Below, piece by piece: positions 39,232 through 50,180 of a stretch of 64,000 nt of DNA; the stretch's first letter is position 1; each line of letters opens with the position of its first letter. The translations under genes and the position numbers were made by a program. The stretch is from contig JAPOSC010000048.1 of assembly GCA_026709935.1 (NCBI GenBank), positions 1-64,000 on the forward strand, written 5' to 3'. Source of the DNA: Thiotrichales bacterium. GTDB lineage: Bacteria; Pseudomonadota; Gammaproteobacteria; HK1. Below the pieces are notes generated by a model, which worked only from the letters and a program-made list of their open reading frames with translations, did not search any database and was not told the DNA's origin.

Positions 39232-40485
39232 GTGCGCTACTCCATCTTCAGCCTCGCCCGAAACGCGCTCAGCCACCATCAGGGGTGGCCGCTGGCTTGG
39301 CGCAGTCCGCAACCGAAGCGCGAGTACGACGTGGTCATCGTCGGGGGCGGTGGGCACGGTCTGGCCGCGGCGTACTACCTCGCGAAGCTGCACGGCATCA
39401 GCAACGTCGCGGTGGTGGAGAAGGGCTGGCTTGGCGGTGGCAACACCGGACGCAACACCACCATCGTCCGCTCGAACTACCTGCTGGAGGCGAATGCGCA
39501 CTTCTACGAGCATTCGCTGAAGCTCTGGGAGGGGCTGACCCGCGACCTGAACTACAACGTCATGTTCAGCCAGCGCGGCGTGGTGAACCTCACCCACAAC
39601 GACGCCCAGATCGACGCCGCCCGACGCCGCGGGAACGCCATGCGGCTGAACGGCATCGATGCGGAGTGGCTCTCGGTCGGTGAGGTTCGGTCGATGGTGC
39701 CGCTTCTGAACTGCTCCCCGGGCGCGCGCTTCCCCATCAACGGTGCGCTCGTGCAGCGCCGCGGCGGGACCGTACGGCACGATGCGGTAGCGTGGGGATA
39801 CGCGCGCGCGGCCGATGCGTGCGGCGTGGACATCATCCAGAACTGCGAAGTCACCGGCCTGCGCATCGACGGGGGGCGCGTCGCCGGCGTCGAGACCACG
39901 CGCGGCGACATCGCGGCGAAGAAGGTCGGTCTCGCGGTGGCGGGCAACAGCTCGCGCCTGGCGGCGATGGCCGGGCTGCGGCTGCCCATCGAATCCCATG
40001 TGCTGCAGGCGATGGTCACCGAGCCGCTCAAGCCCGTACTCGACACAGTGGTGACCTCGGGCGCCGCGCATGTCTACATCAGCCAGACCGACAAGGGCGA
40101 GATCCTCATGGGCGGCGATCTCGACTTCTACAATTCCTATGCGCAGCGCGGGAACCTGCCGACGCTGGAGCACGTCATTCAGGGGGCGATCTCGCTCTTC
40201 CCCTTCCTGAGCCGGCTGCGCCTCATGCGCACTTGGGGCGGGGTGATGGACATGACCATGGACGGCAGCCCCATCCTCGGCAAGCTGCCGGTCGAGGGGC
40301 TCTACATGGACGGCGGCTGGTGCTATGGGGGGTTCAAGGCCACGCCGGGAGCGGGCTGGTGCCACGCCTGGACCATCGCCAACGACGCGCCGCATCCGCT
40401 CAATGCGGCGTTCCGGCTCGATCGCTTCCACCGCGGCGCGCTCCTCGACGAGAAGGGCGTGGGTGCGAGCCCGCAGGCGCACTGA
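39232..40485 (+). CDS. soxB: Sarcosine oxidase subunit beta, operon 1
   Basis: This is the catalytic FAD/FMN subunit (417 residues) of heterotetrameric sarcosine oxidase, which demethylates sarcosine to glycine and hands the methyl group to tetrahydrofolate. [20 protein letters not shown] near residue 32 is the FAD motif. [17 protein letters not shown] follows. [18 protein letters not shown] near residue 180 contains the His that carries covalent FMN in relatives. The GTG at 39232 is chosen because the second soxB and family members start MRYSI. An ATG nine bases earlier would add three residues. First gene of soxBDAG. Confidence 0.93.
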   Translation: MRYSIFSLARNALSHHQGWPLAWRSPQPKREYDVVIVGGGGHGLAAAYYLAKLHGISNVAVVEKGWLGGGNTGRNTTIVRSNYLLEANAHFYEHSLKLWEGLTRDLNYNVMFSQRGVVNLTHNDAQIDAARRRGNAMRLNGIDAEWLSVGEVRSMVPLLNCSPGARFPINGALVQRRGGTVRHDAVAWGYARAADACGVDIIQNCEVTGLRIDGGRVAGVETTRGDIAAKKVGLAVAGNSSRLAAMAGLRLPIESHVLQAMVTEPLKPVLDTVVTSGAAHVYISQTDKGEILMGGDLDFYNSYAQRGNLPTLEHVIQGAISLFPFLSRLRLMRTWGGVMDMTMDGSPILGKLPVEGLYMDGGWCYGGFKATPGAGWCHAWTIANDAPHPLNAAFRLDRFHRGALLDEKGVGASPQAH

Positions 40486-40557
40486 CGCGATGGTTCGGCC
40501 CGACGCACGGATCCGACCGTATCGACACCGCGTCGATGCTCGCAGGGAGCGACCGAC

Positions 40558-40842
40558 ATGCTGCTGATCACGTGCCCGTGGTGCGGGCCGCGCGCTCACA
40601 TCGAGTTTACCTACGGTGGCGACGCCACCGTGGACCGGCCCGCGGACCCGGATGCCGTCTCCGCCGAGGAGTGGCTCGACCACATCTACCTCCGCGACAA
40701 CCCCCGGGGGCCGCACGTCGAATGGTGGCAGCACGGTGCCGGCTGCCGGGGCTGGTTCAAGGTCAGGCGCGATACCTGGACCCACCGCATACACCGAAGC
40801 GGCCCACCCGGCGCCGACCTCGGCGAGGACGAGCCCCGATGA
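40558..40842 (+). CDS. soxD: Sarcosine oxidase subunit delta, operon 1
   Basis: This small zinc subunit (94 residues) stabilises the alpha-beta interface. The Zn ligands are seen as CPWCG near residue 6 and HGAGCRGWF near residue 60 (Cys-x2-Cys and His-x3-Cys). PRGPHVEWWQH and KVRRDTWTHRI are family-typical. It lies 72 bases after soxB and 160 bases before soxA, a looser spacing than in operon 2. Confidence 0.93.
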   Translation: MLLITCPWCGPRAHIEFTYGGDATVDRPADPDAVSAEEWLDHIYLRDNPRGPHVEWWQHGAGCRGWFKVRRDTWTHRIHRSGPPGADLGEDEPR

Positions 40843-41002
40843 TCCCGCCCCTGGCCGTGACGAAGGTTCGCGTCGAACCGGTGGATTCGGGGTTCGGGGC
40901 GCGCGGACGCGCGGCGACGACGATGCGGCAGTCGTCGGCCTCAAGTCCGATGCTCAAGGCGCTCGGACGCATGGTCACGGCCCCGAGCCGGGAAGGATTC
41001 CG

Positions 41003-44002
41003 ATGACCCGCCAGACCCACCGCACCGAGCGGGGAGGGCGCATCGACCGCGATACGCCCCTCGTGTTCACCTTCGACGGCAAGCGCTACACGGGGTATCG
41101 GGGCGACACCCTGGCCTCCGCGCTGCTCGCGAACGGGGTCCGGCTCGTCGGACGCAGCTTCAAGTACCACCGTCGGCGCGGCATCTTCGGGGCCGGGGCG
41201 GAGGAGCCCAACGCGCTGGTCCGCGTCGGCACCGGATCACGGGCCGAGCCGAACCTGAAGGCGACCCGGGTCGCGCTGCACGACGGGCTGCAAGCGCAGA
41301 GCCAGAACCGCTGGCCGTCGCTCGGGCTCGACGCCGGAGCGCTGATCAACGCGGCCTCGAAGCTCTTTCCCGCCGGGTTCTACTACAAGACGTTCATGTG
41401 GCCGGGATCGTGGTGGATGCTCTACGAGCGCTTCATCCGCCGGGCCGCGGGGCTCGGGCGCGCCCCGCTCGATCCGGATCCGGACCATTACGACCGCCGC
41501 TATGCCTTCTGCGACGTGCTCGTGGTGGGGGCGGGACCGGCCGGCCTCATGGCGGCGCTCACCGCGGCCCGCTCGGGCGCGCGCGTGATGCTCGTCGACG
41601 ATGCACTCGCCCCCGGTGGCAGCCTCGCCGCCTCTACCGCCACCATCGAGGATGCCGACCCGATAGCGTTTGCCACCCGGGTCCGAGAGGAGCTTGCATC
41701 CAACGCGAAAGTCCGCGTGCTCGACCGCACCACCGCGTTCGGCTACTACGACGATAATATGGTGGTGGCGGTGGAGCGCCGTGCCGACGGCGCCCCGGCC
41801 CCGCACTGCGCGCGGCAGCGGGTGTGGTGGATTCGGGCCGGGGAAGTCGTGATCGCCACCGGTGCCATCGAGCGCCCCCTCCCGTTCGAGAACAACGATC
41901 TGCCCGGCGTCATGCTCGCCTCCGCCGCCCGCACCTACGTGTTCCAGCACGGCGTCCGTCTCGGCGAACGTGCGGTGCTGTTCACCAACAACGACTCGGC
42001 CTACGAGGCACTGGAGCCGATGCTGGACGCGGGAACGAACGTCGTCGCGGTGGTGGATGCGCGCGACGGCGGACCGGGGGACGACGCCCTTGCCGTGGTC
42101 CGGCGCCTCGGACTGGAACTCGTGTCCGGCAGCGTGGTGATGCGCGCGATCGGGCGCACCGGCGTCGGCGGGGTGGAGGTGCGCTCGCTCTCGGCGGACG
42201 GCGAGGCGGTCGGGGACGATTCCCGGCGTATTCCGTGCGATCTGGTCTGCGTCTCCGGCGGCTGGAGCCCGACCGTCCATCTCTTCTCGCAATCGCAGGG
42301 CCGGCTGCGCTTCGACGCCGCCCGCGCCGCGTTCGTCCCGGGCGAGAGTGCGCAGCGCGAACGTTCGGCCGGGGCCGCGCGCGGCCTCCTCGGCCTGTCC
42401 GAATGCCTCGCCGATGGTGCCGCGGCCGGGGCCGACGCCGCCCGCGCCGCGGGCTTCGACGCCGGATCGGAGCCGGTCTGCCCGGAGGTTCGGGAATGGG
42501 CCGAGGGCGTTCCGGTGCGTCCACTCTGGGCGGTGCCGTTGCCGTCGTGGCGCCACGGCAAGCGCTTTGTCGACTTCCAGAACGACGTGACGGTGGCCGA
42601 CATCGAGCTGGCGGCGCGCGAAGGATACCGCTCGGTCGAGCACCTCAAGCGCTACACCACCCTCGGCATGGGCACTGATCAGGGCCGCACCAGCAACGTC
42701 AACGGACTCGCGGTGCTCGCGGCGACGCTCGGCACCGAGATCCCCGCGGTCGGCACCACCACGTTCCGGCCGCCGTACTCGCCGGTCGCCCTCGGAGCGA
42801 TCGCGGGCCGAGAGGTCGGCATCCACCAGGCGCCGGTGCGCCGCACGCCCATGCACGACTGGCACGTCGAGCACGGGGCGACCTTCGTCACCGTCGGGCC
42901 ATGGCTGCGGGCCCAGTACTACCTCCGCCCCGGCGAGTCCATGATGGACGCCATCAACCGCGAGGCGCGTCACGTGCGCCGGGCGGTGGGGATGGTCGAC
43001 GTGTCCACCCTCGGGAAGATCGAGGTCCGCGGCCGCGACGCGGGGGAGTTCCTGCACCGCGTGTACATCAACCGTATCCGCAACCTTCGGGTGGGACGGT
43101 GCCGCTATGCGTTCATGCTGCGCGAAGACGGCTTCGTCCTCGACGACGGCACCTGCTCCCGGATCCGGGATGACATGTACTACCTCACTACCGGCACCGG
43201 CCATGCCGCGACGGTGATGGCGCATCTGGAGCGTTACGCGCAGACGGTATGGCCGGATCTCGATGTGCATCTCACCTCCGTCACCGATCAGTGGGCGGGG
43301 GCCGCGGTGGCCGGACCCCGTTCGAGGGATCTGCTTGCCGCCGCCTGCGACGGCGCCGGCGTCTCCGACGAGGCGCTGCCCTTCATGGGCTGCATCGAGG
43401 CGACGGTGGCGGGTGCGCCGGTGCGCATCATCCGCATGACTTTCTCCGGCGAACGGGCCTACGAGGTGCACTGTCCGGCCGACTACGGCATCCACGTGTG
43501 GGAGGCACTGCTCGCGGCGGGCGAGTCCTTCGAGGTCATGCCCTACGGCACCGAGGCGCTCGGCGTGCTCCGCATCGAGAAGGGGCACGTGGTCCCGAAT
43601 GAACTCGACGGGCGGACCATCCCCGCCGACTTCGGCTTCGACCGGATGGAGAAGGACGAGGACTTCATCGGCCGCCGTTCGCTGGAGCGGTTCCGGGAAG
43701 GTGGACGGAGGCGCAAGACGTTCGTGGGGCTCATTTCGGAGAACGGCAAGGGGATTCCGCGCGGCGGGCACCTGGTGTGGAACCCGACCGCGCCGCGGCC
43801 GGTGACGATGCTTGGCCACGTCACTTCCGGTTGCTACAGCCCCACTCTGGAGCGCCATATCGCGCTGGCGCTGATGGACGACGGGGAGGACTGGAAGGGT
43901 CGGACGCTCTACGCTGCCTCGCCGCTCACGGCGGACTTCGCCCCGGTGCGGATCACCGACCATGTGTTCATCGACCCCGAGAACCGGCGTCCGAAGGGGT
44001 GA
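41003..44002 (+). CDS. soxA: Sarcosine oxidase subunit alpha, operon 1
   Basis: This 999-residue alpha subunit binds NAD and tetrahydrofolate. An N-terminal 2Fe-2S-like fold without ligands (FDGKRYTGYRGDTLASALLA near residue 25) is followed by the dinucleotide motif VLVVGAGPAGLMAALTAARS near residue 170, a second nucleotide-binding part, the SoxA A3 region VTVADIELAAREGYRSVEHL near residue 530, and GcvT folate-binding domains from about residue 610 to the end. GGAAGGATTCC precedes the ATG. Length is normal. Compared with copy 2, the TMG-DQGRTSN and FRPPYSPV segments are conserved. Confidence 0.94.
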   Translation: MTRQTHRTERGGRIDRDTPLVFTFDGKRYTGYRGDTLASALLANGVRLVGRSFKYHRRRGIFGAGAEEPNALVRVGTGSRAEPNLKATRVALHDGLQAQSQNRWPSLGLDAGALINAASKLFPAGFYYKTFMWPGSWWMLYERFIRRAAGLGRAPLDPDPDHYDRRYAFCDVLVVGAGPAGLMAALTAARSGARVMLVDDALAPGGSLAASTATIEDADPIAFATRVREELASNAKVRVLDRTTAFGYYDDNMVVAVERRADGAPAPHCARQRVWWIRAGEVVIATGAIERPLPFENNDLPGVMLASAARTYVFQHGVRLGERAVLFTNNDSAYEALEPMLDAGTNVVAVVDARDGGPGDDALAVVRRLGLELVSGSVVMRAIGRTGVGGVEVRSLSADGEAVGDDSRRIPCDLVCVSGGWSPTVHLFSQSQGRLRFDAARAAFVPGESAQRERSAGAARGLLGLSECLADGAAAGADAARAAGFDAGSEPVCPEVREWAEGVPVRPLWAVPLPSWRHGKRFVDFQNDVTVADIELAAREGYRSVEHLKRYTTLGMGTDQGRTSNVNGLAVLAATLGTEIPAVGTTTFRPPYSPVALGAIAGREVGIHQAPVRRTPMHDWHVEHGATFVTVGPWLRAQYYLRPGESMMDAINREARHVRRAVGMVDVSTLGKIEVRGRDAGEFLHRVYINRIRNLRVGRCRYAFMLREDGFVLDDGTCSRIRDDMYYLTTGTGHAATVMAHLERYAQTVWPDLDVHLTSVTDQWAGAAVAGPRSRDLLAAACDGAGVSDEALPFMGCIEATVAGAPVRIIRMTFSGERAYEVHCPADYGIHVWEALLAAGESFEVMPYGTEALGVLRIEKGHVVPNELDGRTIPADFGFDRMEKDEDFIGRRSLERFREGGRRRKTFVGLISENGKGIPRGGHLVWNPTAPRPVTMLGHVTSGCYSPTLERHIALALMDDGEDWKGRTLYAASPLTADFAPVRITDHVFIDPENRRPKG

Positions 44003-44012
44003 GGGAGGCGAC

Positions 44013-44609
44013 ATGAGCGAACCGGCGAGACGCAGCGCGCTGGCGGGCCATGCCCGGGCTGGACGATTCGGCGCCTGTCCGGACGATCTCCCCGGCGTCG
44101 TGCTCGCCGAATGCCGCCCGCGATCGATGGTTCAGGTGAGCGGCGCCCCGCAGCCCGAGGTGCTCGCGGAAGCGCTCGGCGTGCCCCGGGCGGACGTGAA
44201 TCCCAACCGGATATTCGACGCCGGCGCCGTGCACTACGCGTGGAATGGACCGGGCCGGTGGCTCGCCGAGAGCACCGAGCACGCTCCGGGAGCGCTGGTC
44301 GGGCACATCGAGGCCGCGCTCCGCCCCCACGGGGCGAGCACCACCGACCTGAGTCATGCCCGGACCGTTGTGCGCGTATCGGGTCCGGCCGCGACGGACC
44401 TGCTCGCCAAGCTCTGTCCCGTCGACATCGAGGCCCTGCGCACCGGCGACAGCGCCGTGACCCTGGCCGGTCCCTTCAACGTCCAGATCGTGAAGAGTGG
44501 GGACGAGGCATTCCGCCTCTACGTCTTTCGCAGCTTCGGTCTCGCGATGTGGGAGATGCTCCGGGACGAGGCGGCGGAGTTCGGCGGGGAGATCGTGCTC
44601 CCGGAGTAA
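44013..44609 (+). CDS. soxG: Sarcosine oxidase subunit gamma, operon 1
   Basis: The 198-residue gamma subunit has a GcvT-like fold. WNGPGRWLAESTEHAPGAL near residue 72, TDLSHARTVVRVSGPAATDL near residue 110 and the end YVFRSFGLAMWEMLRDEAAE match the family. GGGAGGCGAC precedes the ATG, 11 bases after soxA. It completes soxBDAG 1 and converges with the nitrile-hydratase-like operon. Confidence 0.9.
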   Translation: MSEPARRSALAGHARAGRFGACPDDLPGVVLAECRPRSMVQVSGAPQPEVLAEALGVPRADVNPNRIFDAGAVHYAWNGPGRWLAESTEHAPGALVGHIEAALRPHGASTTDLSHARTVVRVSGPAATDLLAKLCPVDIEALRTGDSAVTLAGPFNVQIVKSGDEAFRLYVFRSFGLAMWEMLRDEAAEFGGEIVLPE

Positions 44610-44785
44610 CCGCCGATCGGGGTTGCAGCCTGCACCCTCGTCTCCACCGGTCGATGCCCGCGCGGGGGTCGGCTCCAGTCGCTGGAGAAGCGAGTCGCAA
44701 GATCCTTGTTCGCGGTCTCTTGCTCTCCCGAGGACGAAAACTCTGGTTCGACATGCCCGGCGTGCGCGGCGTCGGGAGTGCGCGG

Positions 44786-45478
44786 TCAGCCTGCGTGCGG
44801 CTCCGTGACTCCGATGAGGCTGTCCCGGGTCACGAGATCCGCCAGCGCCTCCTCGCTCATGCCCTCGGTGCCGGAAGGGCGCATCGGCAGAACCATGTAC
44901 CGCATGTCTGCGGTGCTGTCGTGGACCCGGATCCGGCGTTCGGAGTCGATCTCGGTGCCGAACTCCGTCAGCACCCGACGCGGCTCGCGCACCGCGCGGC
45001 TGCGGTAGCTGCGCGACTTGTACCAGTCCGGGGGGATGCCGAGCAGGAAGCGCGGATAGCACGAGCACAGGGTGCACACCACGAGGTTGTGGGTGTCGGG
45101 GGTGTTCTCCATGACGAGGATCGGAACGGGGCCGATGTCCATGCCGAGCTCCGTCGCGGCGGCCTTCGAATCCGCCAGCAGCCGCCGCCGGAAGCCGTCG
45201 TCGGACCAGGCGCGGGCCACGAGCCGCGCTCCCCGGGCCGGGGTGAGTGCGTCCATGCGCTCGATCTGCGCGCGCATGTCGTCCGCGCTGAAGATCCCTT
45301 TCTCGATCAGCAGCGAGGTCACTGCCATCTGCATCACCTGATGGTGGGCGAGGGGAGCGTCTTCCAGGTCCGGTCCGGGCGGATGGTGACGGGTCGGGTC
45401 AGCCTCGTACCCATCCGGTCCGCGCGGGGGTGGGTGGTGGGGGTGTGCCGGCGCGCCTGCGTGCTCGTGTCCGCTCAT
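44786..45478 (-). CDS. Nitrile hydratase alpha / thiocyanate hydrolase gamma-type subunit
   Basis: This metal-binding catalytic subunit of 230 residues belongs to the nitrile hydratase alpha family. The metal claw VVCTLCSCYPRFLLGIPPDW near residue 118 has the Cys-Thr-Leu-Cys-Ser-Cys sequence of the cobalt type. [18 protein letters not shown] follows as in the family. The N-terminus has a His/Pro-rich leader of about 40 residues. It is third in an operon after two half-length beta-type genes, each overlapping the next by 4 bases, the arrangement known for thiocyanate hydrolase (scnB-scnA-scnC) and toyocamycin nitrile hydratase. Substrate (nitrile or thiocyanate) cannot be decided here. No Co chaperone gene is adjacent apart from the beta-like parts. 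Confidence 0.87.
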   Translation of the reverse strand: MSGHEHAGAPAHPHHPPPRGPDGYEADPTRHHPPGPDLEDAPLAHHQVMQMAVTSLLIEKGIFSADDMRAQIERMDALTPARGARLVARAWSDDGFRRRLLADSKAAATELGMDIGPVPILVMENTPDTHNLVVCTLCSCYPRFLLGIPPDWYKSRSYRSRAVREPRRVLTEFGTEIDSERRIRVHDSTADMRYMVLPMRPSGTEGMSEEALADLVTRDSLIGVTEPHAG

Positions 45479-45783
45479 GTCGCGTCTCCCGGCATCGGTT
45501 CCAGCCAGTGTTCGTAGATCTCGATCTCCACCCGGTCGTGTTTGCCGCCCTTGTGGTCCGGCCAGAGCGCACGGCTTGCGAACCCGACGCGGTACAGCAC
45601 CTCGCGGTCTGCGTCCCGGTGGCCGTACGCGAGCTGCTCGGGGTTGCGGAACCGCCCGCAGATACGCTCGATCTCGCCGGTCCGCCCGCGACAGTACCAG
45701 GGGGTGCGGATGTGGCCGGGCGGGAAGTGTGCGAGCACCCGGACCCGGTCGCCGGGGGCGAACTTCGCGGCCGCGCCGGTCAT
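45475..45783 (-). CDS. Nitrile hydratase beta C-terminal-half-type subunit
   Basis: This 102-residue SH3-like domain protein matches the C-terminal half of nitrile hydratase beta. FAPGDRVRVLAHFPPGHIRT leads, then WYCRGRTGEIERICG, and the end EIEIYEHWLEPMPG. In thiocyanate hydrolase this half is the separate alpha subunit. ATG overlaps the upstream stop by 4 bases and its own stop overlaps the alpha-type gene by 4 bases. It is complete, not a fragment of a fused gene, because both ends are clean start/stop overlaps. Confidence 0.85.
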   Translation of the reverse strand: MTGAAAKFAPGDRVRVLAHFPPGHIRTPWYCRGRTGEIERICGRFRNPEQLAYGHRDADREVLYRVGFASRALWPDHKGGKHDRVEIEIYEHWLEPMPGDAT

Positions 45784-46103
45784 GGCAGCGTGCGCCTCCG
45801 GCCGGCCTCGATCTCCGCCATGCGCGCGCCGAGCTCACTCACGCCGATGATCTTCTTCTCGAGCAGGAGGTTGGTCATGGACGCCATCCAGCGCTCGTAG
45901 TAGCCGTAGCGGTCGTAGGCGTCGGAGCCAAGCTCCTCGATGCCCCGTCGCAGCTCGTCCACGCCGATGATTCTCCGTTGCCCGAGCAGCACCATGAGCG
46001 CGTCCACGCGCTTCTCCCAGGGCGCCTTGTCGTGCTCGTCGTCCCGCTCGACCGGGCCGGCCTCCAGCCCGCCCATGTCGTGGTGGCGGCGTGCTTCGAT
46101 CAT
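45780..46103 (-). CDS. Nitrile hydratase beta N-terminal-half-type subunit
   Basis: This 107-residue protein matches the N-terminal half of nitrile hydratase beta: HDMGGLEAGPVERDDEHDK then APWEKRVDALMVLLG near residue 27, and YGYYERWMASMTNLLLEKK near residue 65. In thiocyanate hydrolase the equivalent is the beta subunit. It is the first gene of the three-gene operon; GAGGATCTCACC precedes the ATG. The next upstream gene on the same strand is ahcY, whose stop is 103 bases away. Confidence 0.83.
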   Translation of the reverse strand: MIEARRHHDMGGLEAGPVERDDEHDKAPWEKRVDALMVLLGQRRIIGVDELRRGIEELGSDAYDRYGYYERWMASMTNLLLEKKIIGVSELGARMAEIEAGRRRTLP

Positions 46104-46206
46104 GGTGAGATCCTCACTGGTCCGGCCCCGCGTCGCTCACGGTTGCGTGCCATGCCGACATGGCAATGACCGACATGGTAAGGGAACCGCGGCGTCTCCA
46201 TGTCGC

Positions 46207-47502
<1,296 letters not shown>

Positions 47503-47721
47503 GGCTCACACTTTGTTGATGGTTCGGGTTCGGTGATGAGGGCGGCGGGTGTATTGGCGTTCGTTGAACGCAGCTCCGCAAGTCTATCGTGTCCCGAATC
47601 GGGCGATGGCCACGATCCGGTTTCATTCACTGGTTCCAGAAAATTCCCCACCAATCGGTCATCGGTGCCGGCCGGCGTCGCCTCGGGCGCAGGCCGACGA
47701 CCGCTCCGGGCCGGTCGACGC

Positions 47722-48888
47722 TCAAGCTCCGAACGCGCTCCTCAGATCGGACACCAGATCGGTGCGTTCCCAGGAGAATCCGCCGTCGGCCTCGGGCTCG
47801 CGCCCGAAGTGCCCGTACGCGGACGTGCGGCTGTAGATCGGCCGGCTGAGGCCGAGCCGCTCGCGGATGCCGCGGGGCGAGAGGTCGACGATCTCCTGCA
47901 GGACCCGCGAGAGCTTCGACTCGTCGACCTCGCCGGTGCCGGCGGTGTCGACGTAGACCGACAGCGGTTTGGACACCCCGATCGCGTAGGCAAGCTGAAT
48001 GGTGCAGCGCTCGGCGAGGTCGGCCGCGACGACGTTCTTGGCGACCCAGCGCGCGGCGTACGCGGCGGAGCGATCCACCTTGGAAGGATCCTTGCCGGAG
48101 AATGCGCCCCCGCCGTGAAGCGCCGCCCCGCCGTAGGTGTCGACGATGATCTTCCGCCCGGTGAGCCCGCAGTCGCCGTCGGGTCCGCCGATGACGAACC
48201 GGCCGGTGGGATTGACGTAGAACTCCTCCTCCGGGCACATCCAGCCCTCGGGCAGCACCTCCTCGACGAACGGACGCACGATTTCGCGCACTTCCTCCTG
48301 TCCGAGCGCTTCGTCGTGCTGGGTGGAGACCACCACGGAGGTCGCCGCGATGGGCGTGCCGTCTTCGTAACGCAGGGTCACCTGGCTCTTCGAGTCCGGC
48401 CCCAGACCAGGGGTCGAACCCGCGTGCCGGGCATCGGCCATCCGCTTCAGGATCCGGTGCGAGAAGTGAATGGCCGCGGGCATCAGCACGGGGGTCTCCC
48501 GGCACGCGTATCCGAACATCAGGCCCTGATCGCCCGCGCCCTCGTCCTTGTTGCCGGCCGCGTCCACCCCCTGCGCGATATCGGTGGACTGCTTGTGCAG
48601 GCGCACCTGCACCTCCGCATGCTTCCAGTGGAAGCCCGCCTGTTCGTAGCCGATGTCGCGGATCGCGTCGCGCGCCCGCGCCTCGATATCGTCCGCTCCG
48701 ATCGAGTCGGGGCCCCTTACCTCGCCCGCGATGACCACGAGGTTCGTCGTGCACAGCGTCTCGCAACCGACGCGCGCACCGGCGTCGGCGCCGAGGTACA
48801 GGTCGACCACCGTATCGGAGATCCGATCGCAGACCTTGTCCGGATGACCTTCCGAGACCGATTCGCTCGTGAACAGATGACTTGCCAT
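47722..48888 (-). CDS. metK: S-adenosylmethionine synthetase
   Basis: This 388-residue enzyme makes SAM from ATP and methionine. [20 protein letters not shown] at residue 8 contains the ATP-binding His. [19 protein letters not shown] near residue 112 is signature 1, and [20 protein letters not shown] near residue 255 is the P-loop-like signature 2. It ends [21 protein letters not shown] perfect TATAAT box is found upstream. CACAGGAAGCGAC precedes the ATG. Confidence 0.96.
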   Translation of the reverse strand: MASHLFTSESVSEGHPDKVCDRISDTVVDLYLGADAGARVGCETLCTTNLVVIAGEVRGPDSIGADDIEARARDAIRDIGYEQAGFHWKHAEVQVRLHKQSTDIAQGVDAAGNKDEGAGDQGLMFGYACRETPVLMPAAIHFSHRILKRMADARHAGSTPGLGPDSKSQVTLRYEDGTPIAATSVVVSTQHDEALGQEEVREIVRPFVEEVLPEGWMCPEEEFYVNPTGRFVIGGPDGDCGLTGRKIIVDTYGGAALHGGGAFSGKDPSKVDRSAAYAARWVAKNVVAADLAERCTIQLAYAIGVSKPLSVYVDTAGTGEVDESKLSRVLQEIVDLSPRGIRERLGLSRPIYSRTSAYGHFGREPEADGGFSWERTDLVSDLRSAFGA

Positions 48889-48947
48889 GTGTCGCTTCCT
48901 GTGGGCTTCGGGTCGAGGCGCCGACGCTTCGCCGGCCGGCGCCGCGC

Positions 48948-48953
48948 ATTATA
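48948..48953 (-). promoter_or_regulatory. TATAAT -10 box upstream of metK
   Basis: On the minus strand TATAAT occupies 48953-48948, about 60 bases before the metK ATG, with no good -35 at standard spacing (CTGCCT at 17 bases). A GC-rich hairpin (GGCGCC...GGCGCC) lies in the leader between box and gene. No known SAM riboswitch motif is recognised. Confidence 0.45.
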
Positions 48954-49072
48954 GGTGCCTGACCGATGCAAGGCAGAGTCCGGGACGATGTCCTGGGTCG
49001 ATGTGCCGGGACGACCTTGCGGGGCGGCGTCCGGAGTCCGGCGGACGCCGATCGGGGATGGCCTTCCGGCGC

Positions 49073-49945
49073 TCAGCGCACTCCGGCCGCTTCGAGGATC
49101 CCCGGGACCTTGTCCTCCCATCCGATTGCCATGACGTGCACCCCGCGGCACATCGGGCGGATGTCGGCGATGACCGCCGCCGCCATCTCGCTGCTCGTCG
49201 CGGCCCGGTCACTCGACTCCGCGAGTCTGCGGATCAGCGTCTCCGGAACTTCGATGCCCGGCACGTGCTCGTTCATCCAGTTGGCCATCTTCGGGGACTT
49301 CACCGGAATGATCCCCGCCAGCAGGCGCACGCCGAGCGGCTCGACGCGGTTCGCGAACCGCTCGAACGCCACGGCGTCGTAGACCGCCTGGGTCTGGAAG
49401 AATGTCGCGCCGGCATCGCGCTTCTCCACCATGCGCTCGATCTCCTGGTCGAGGTTCTTGGCGCCGGGGTTGACCACCGCGCCGATGCAGAACTCCGGCG
49501 AGCCGCCGAGAGCGTTGCCCGCCATGTCCAGGCCGCCGCGCATGCCCGCAGCGGCACCGATGACATCGGCGGAGACCACATCGAATACTCCCTTCGCATC
49601 GGGATGGTCGCCGTTCTTCGGCGGATCGCCGCCCATGAAGGCGATGTTTCGCACTCCGAGCGCCCACGCTCCGAGCAGGTCCGCCTGGATCGCAATACGG
49701 TTCCGGTCGCGGCTCGTGATCTGCATGATCGGCTCGAATCCCTGGTCGATCAGCAGATGGGAGACCGCGATCGGCGCCATGGCCATGCGCGCGGCATGGG
49801 AGTCGGTGATGTTGAACGCGTCGACATGGCGGCGCAGAGAATGTGCGCGAGCGAGCAGCGAATCCAGCGACGTGCCCTTGGGCGGCGTCAGCTCGCTCGT
49901 GACGACGAATCCGCCGCCGTCGAGTACGGTGCTCAGATGACTCAC
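49073..49945 (-). CDS. metF: Methylenetetrahydrofolate reductase family protein
   Basis: This flavin enzyme (290 residues) interconverts methylene- and methyl-tetrahydrofolate. [19 protein letters not shown] near residue 14 holds the family Glu. [20 protein letters not shown] near residue 70, [19 protein letters not shown] near residue 100 and [17 protein letters not shown] near residue 180 follow. It is the compact type lacking a regulatory domain, often found with corrinoid methyltransferase genes. A GTG start at 49945 after GGGAGCC is best; the longer frame is Pro/Arg-rich. In this locus it could run in the oxidative direction, feeding methyl groups to FolD (inference). Confidence 0.88.
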   Translation of the reverse strand: MSHLSTVLDGGGFVVTSELTPPKGTSLDSLLARAHSLRRHVDAFNITDSHAARMAMAPIAVSHLLIDQGFEPIMQITSRDRNRIAIQADLLGAWALGVRNIAFMGGDPPKNGDHPDAKGVFDVVSADVIGAAAGMRGGLDMAGNALGGSPEFCIGAVVNPGAKNLDQEIERMVEKRDAGATFFQTQAVYDAVAFERFANRVEPLGVRLLAGIIPVKSPKMANWMNEHVPGIEVPETLIRRLAESSDRAATSSEMAAAVIADIRPMCRGVHVMAIGWEDKVPGILEAAGVR

Positions 49946-50180
49946 GGCATGGCTCCCCGGAGCGGTCCCGCCCGGCGCCGTCGGTGGGTGCGTCGATGCC
50001 GGTTCGAGAACCGGCCCCCGGGGCCGGCGGCGCAAAACAACGGCGCGCGAGCATACGGCATCATTCGCACGGGTGCCAAACGCTGCGGACGGTGCCCCCG
50101 TGGCGCTCGGATATGGGTACGCTTACACTGCGACGCCCCGTCGTGGACGGTGGCCGCGGACCGCTGAATCAACCCGCAAG

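Noticed and set aside
47503-47721. Possible SAH riboswitch upstream of ahcY
   Set aside because: The leader contains GGAGCTGCG but not the ordered conserved elements of the SAH aptamer, so it was not called.
48889-48960. Possible SAM/SAH or SAM-II riboswitch upstream of metK
   Set aside because: The leader has a GC-rich hairpin and AGGAAG, but the conserved aptamer sequence is not found.
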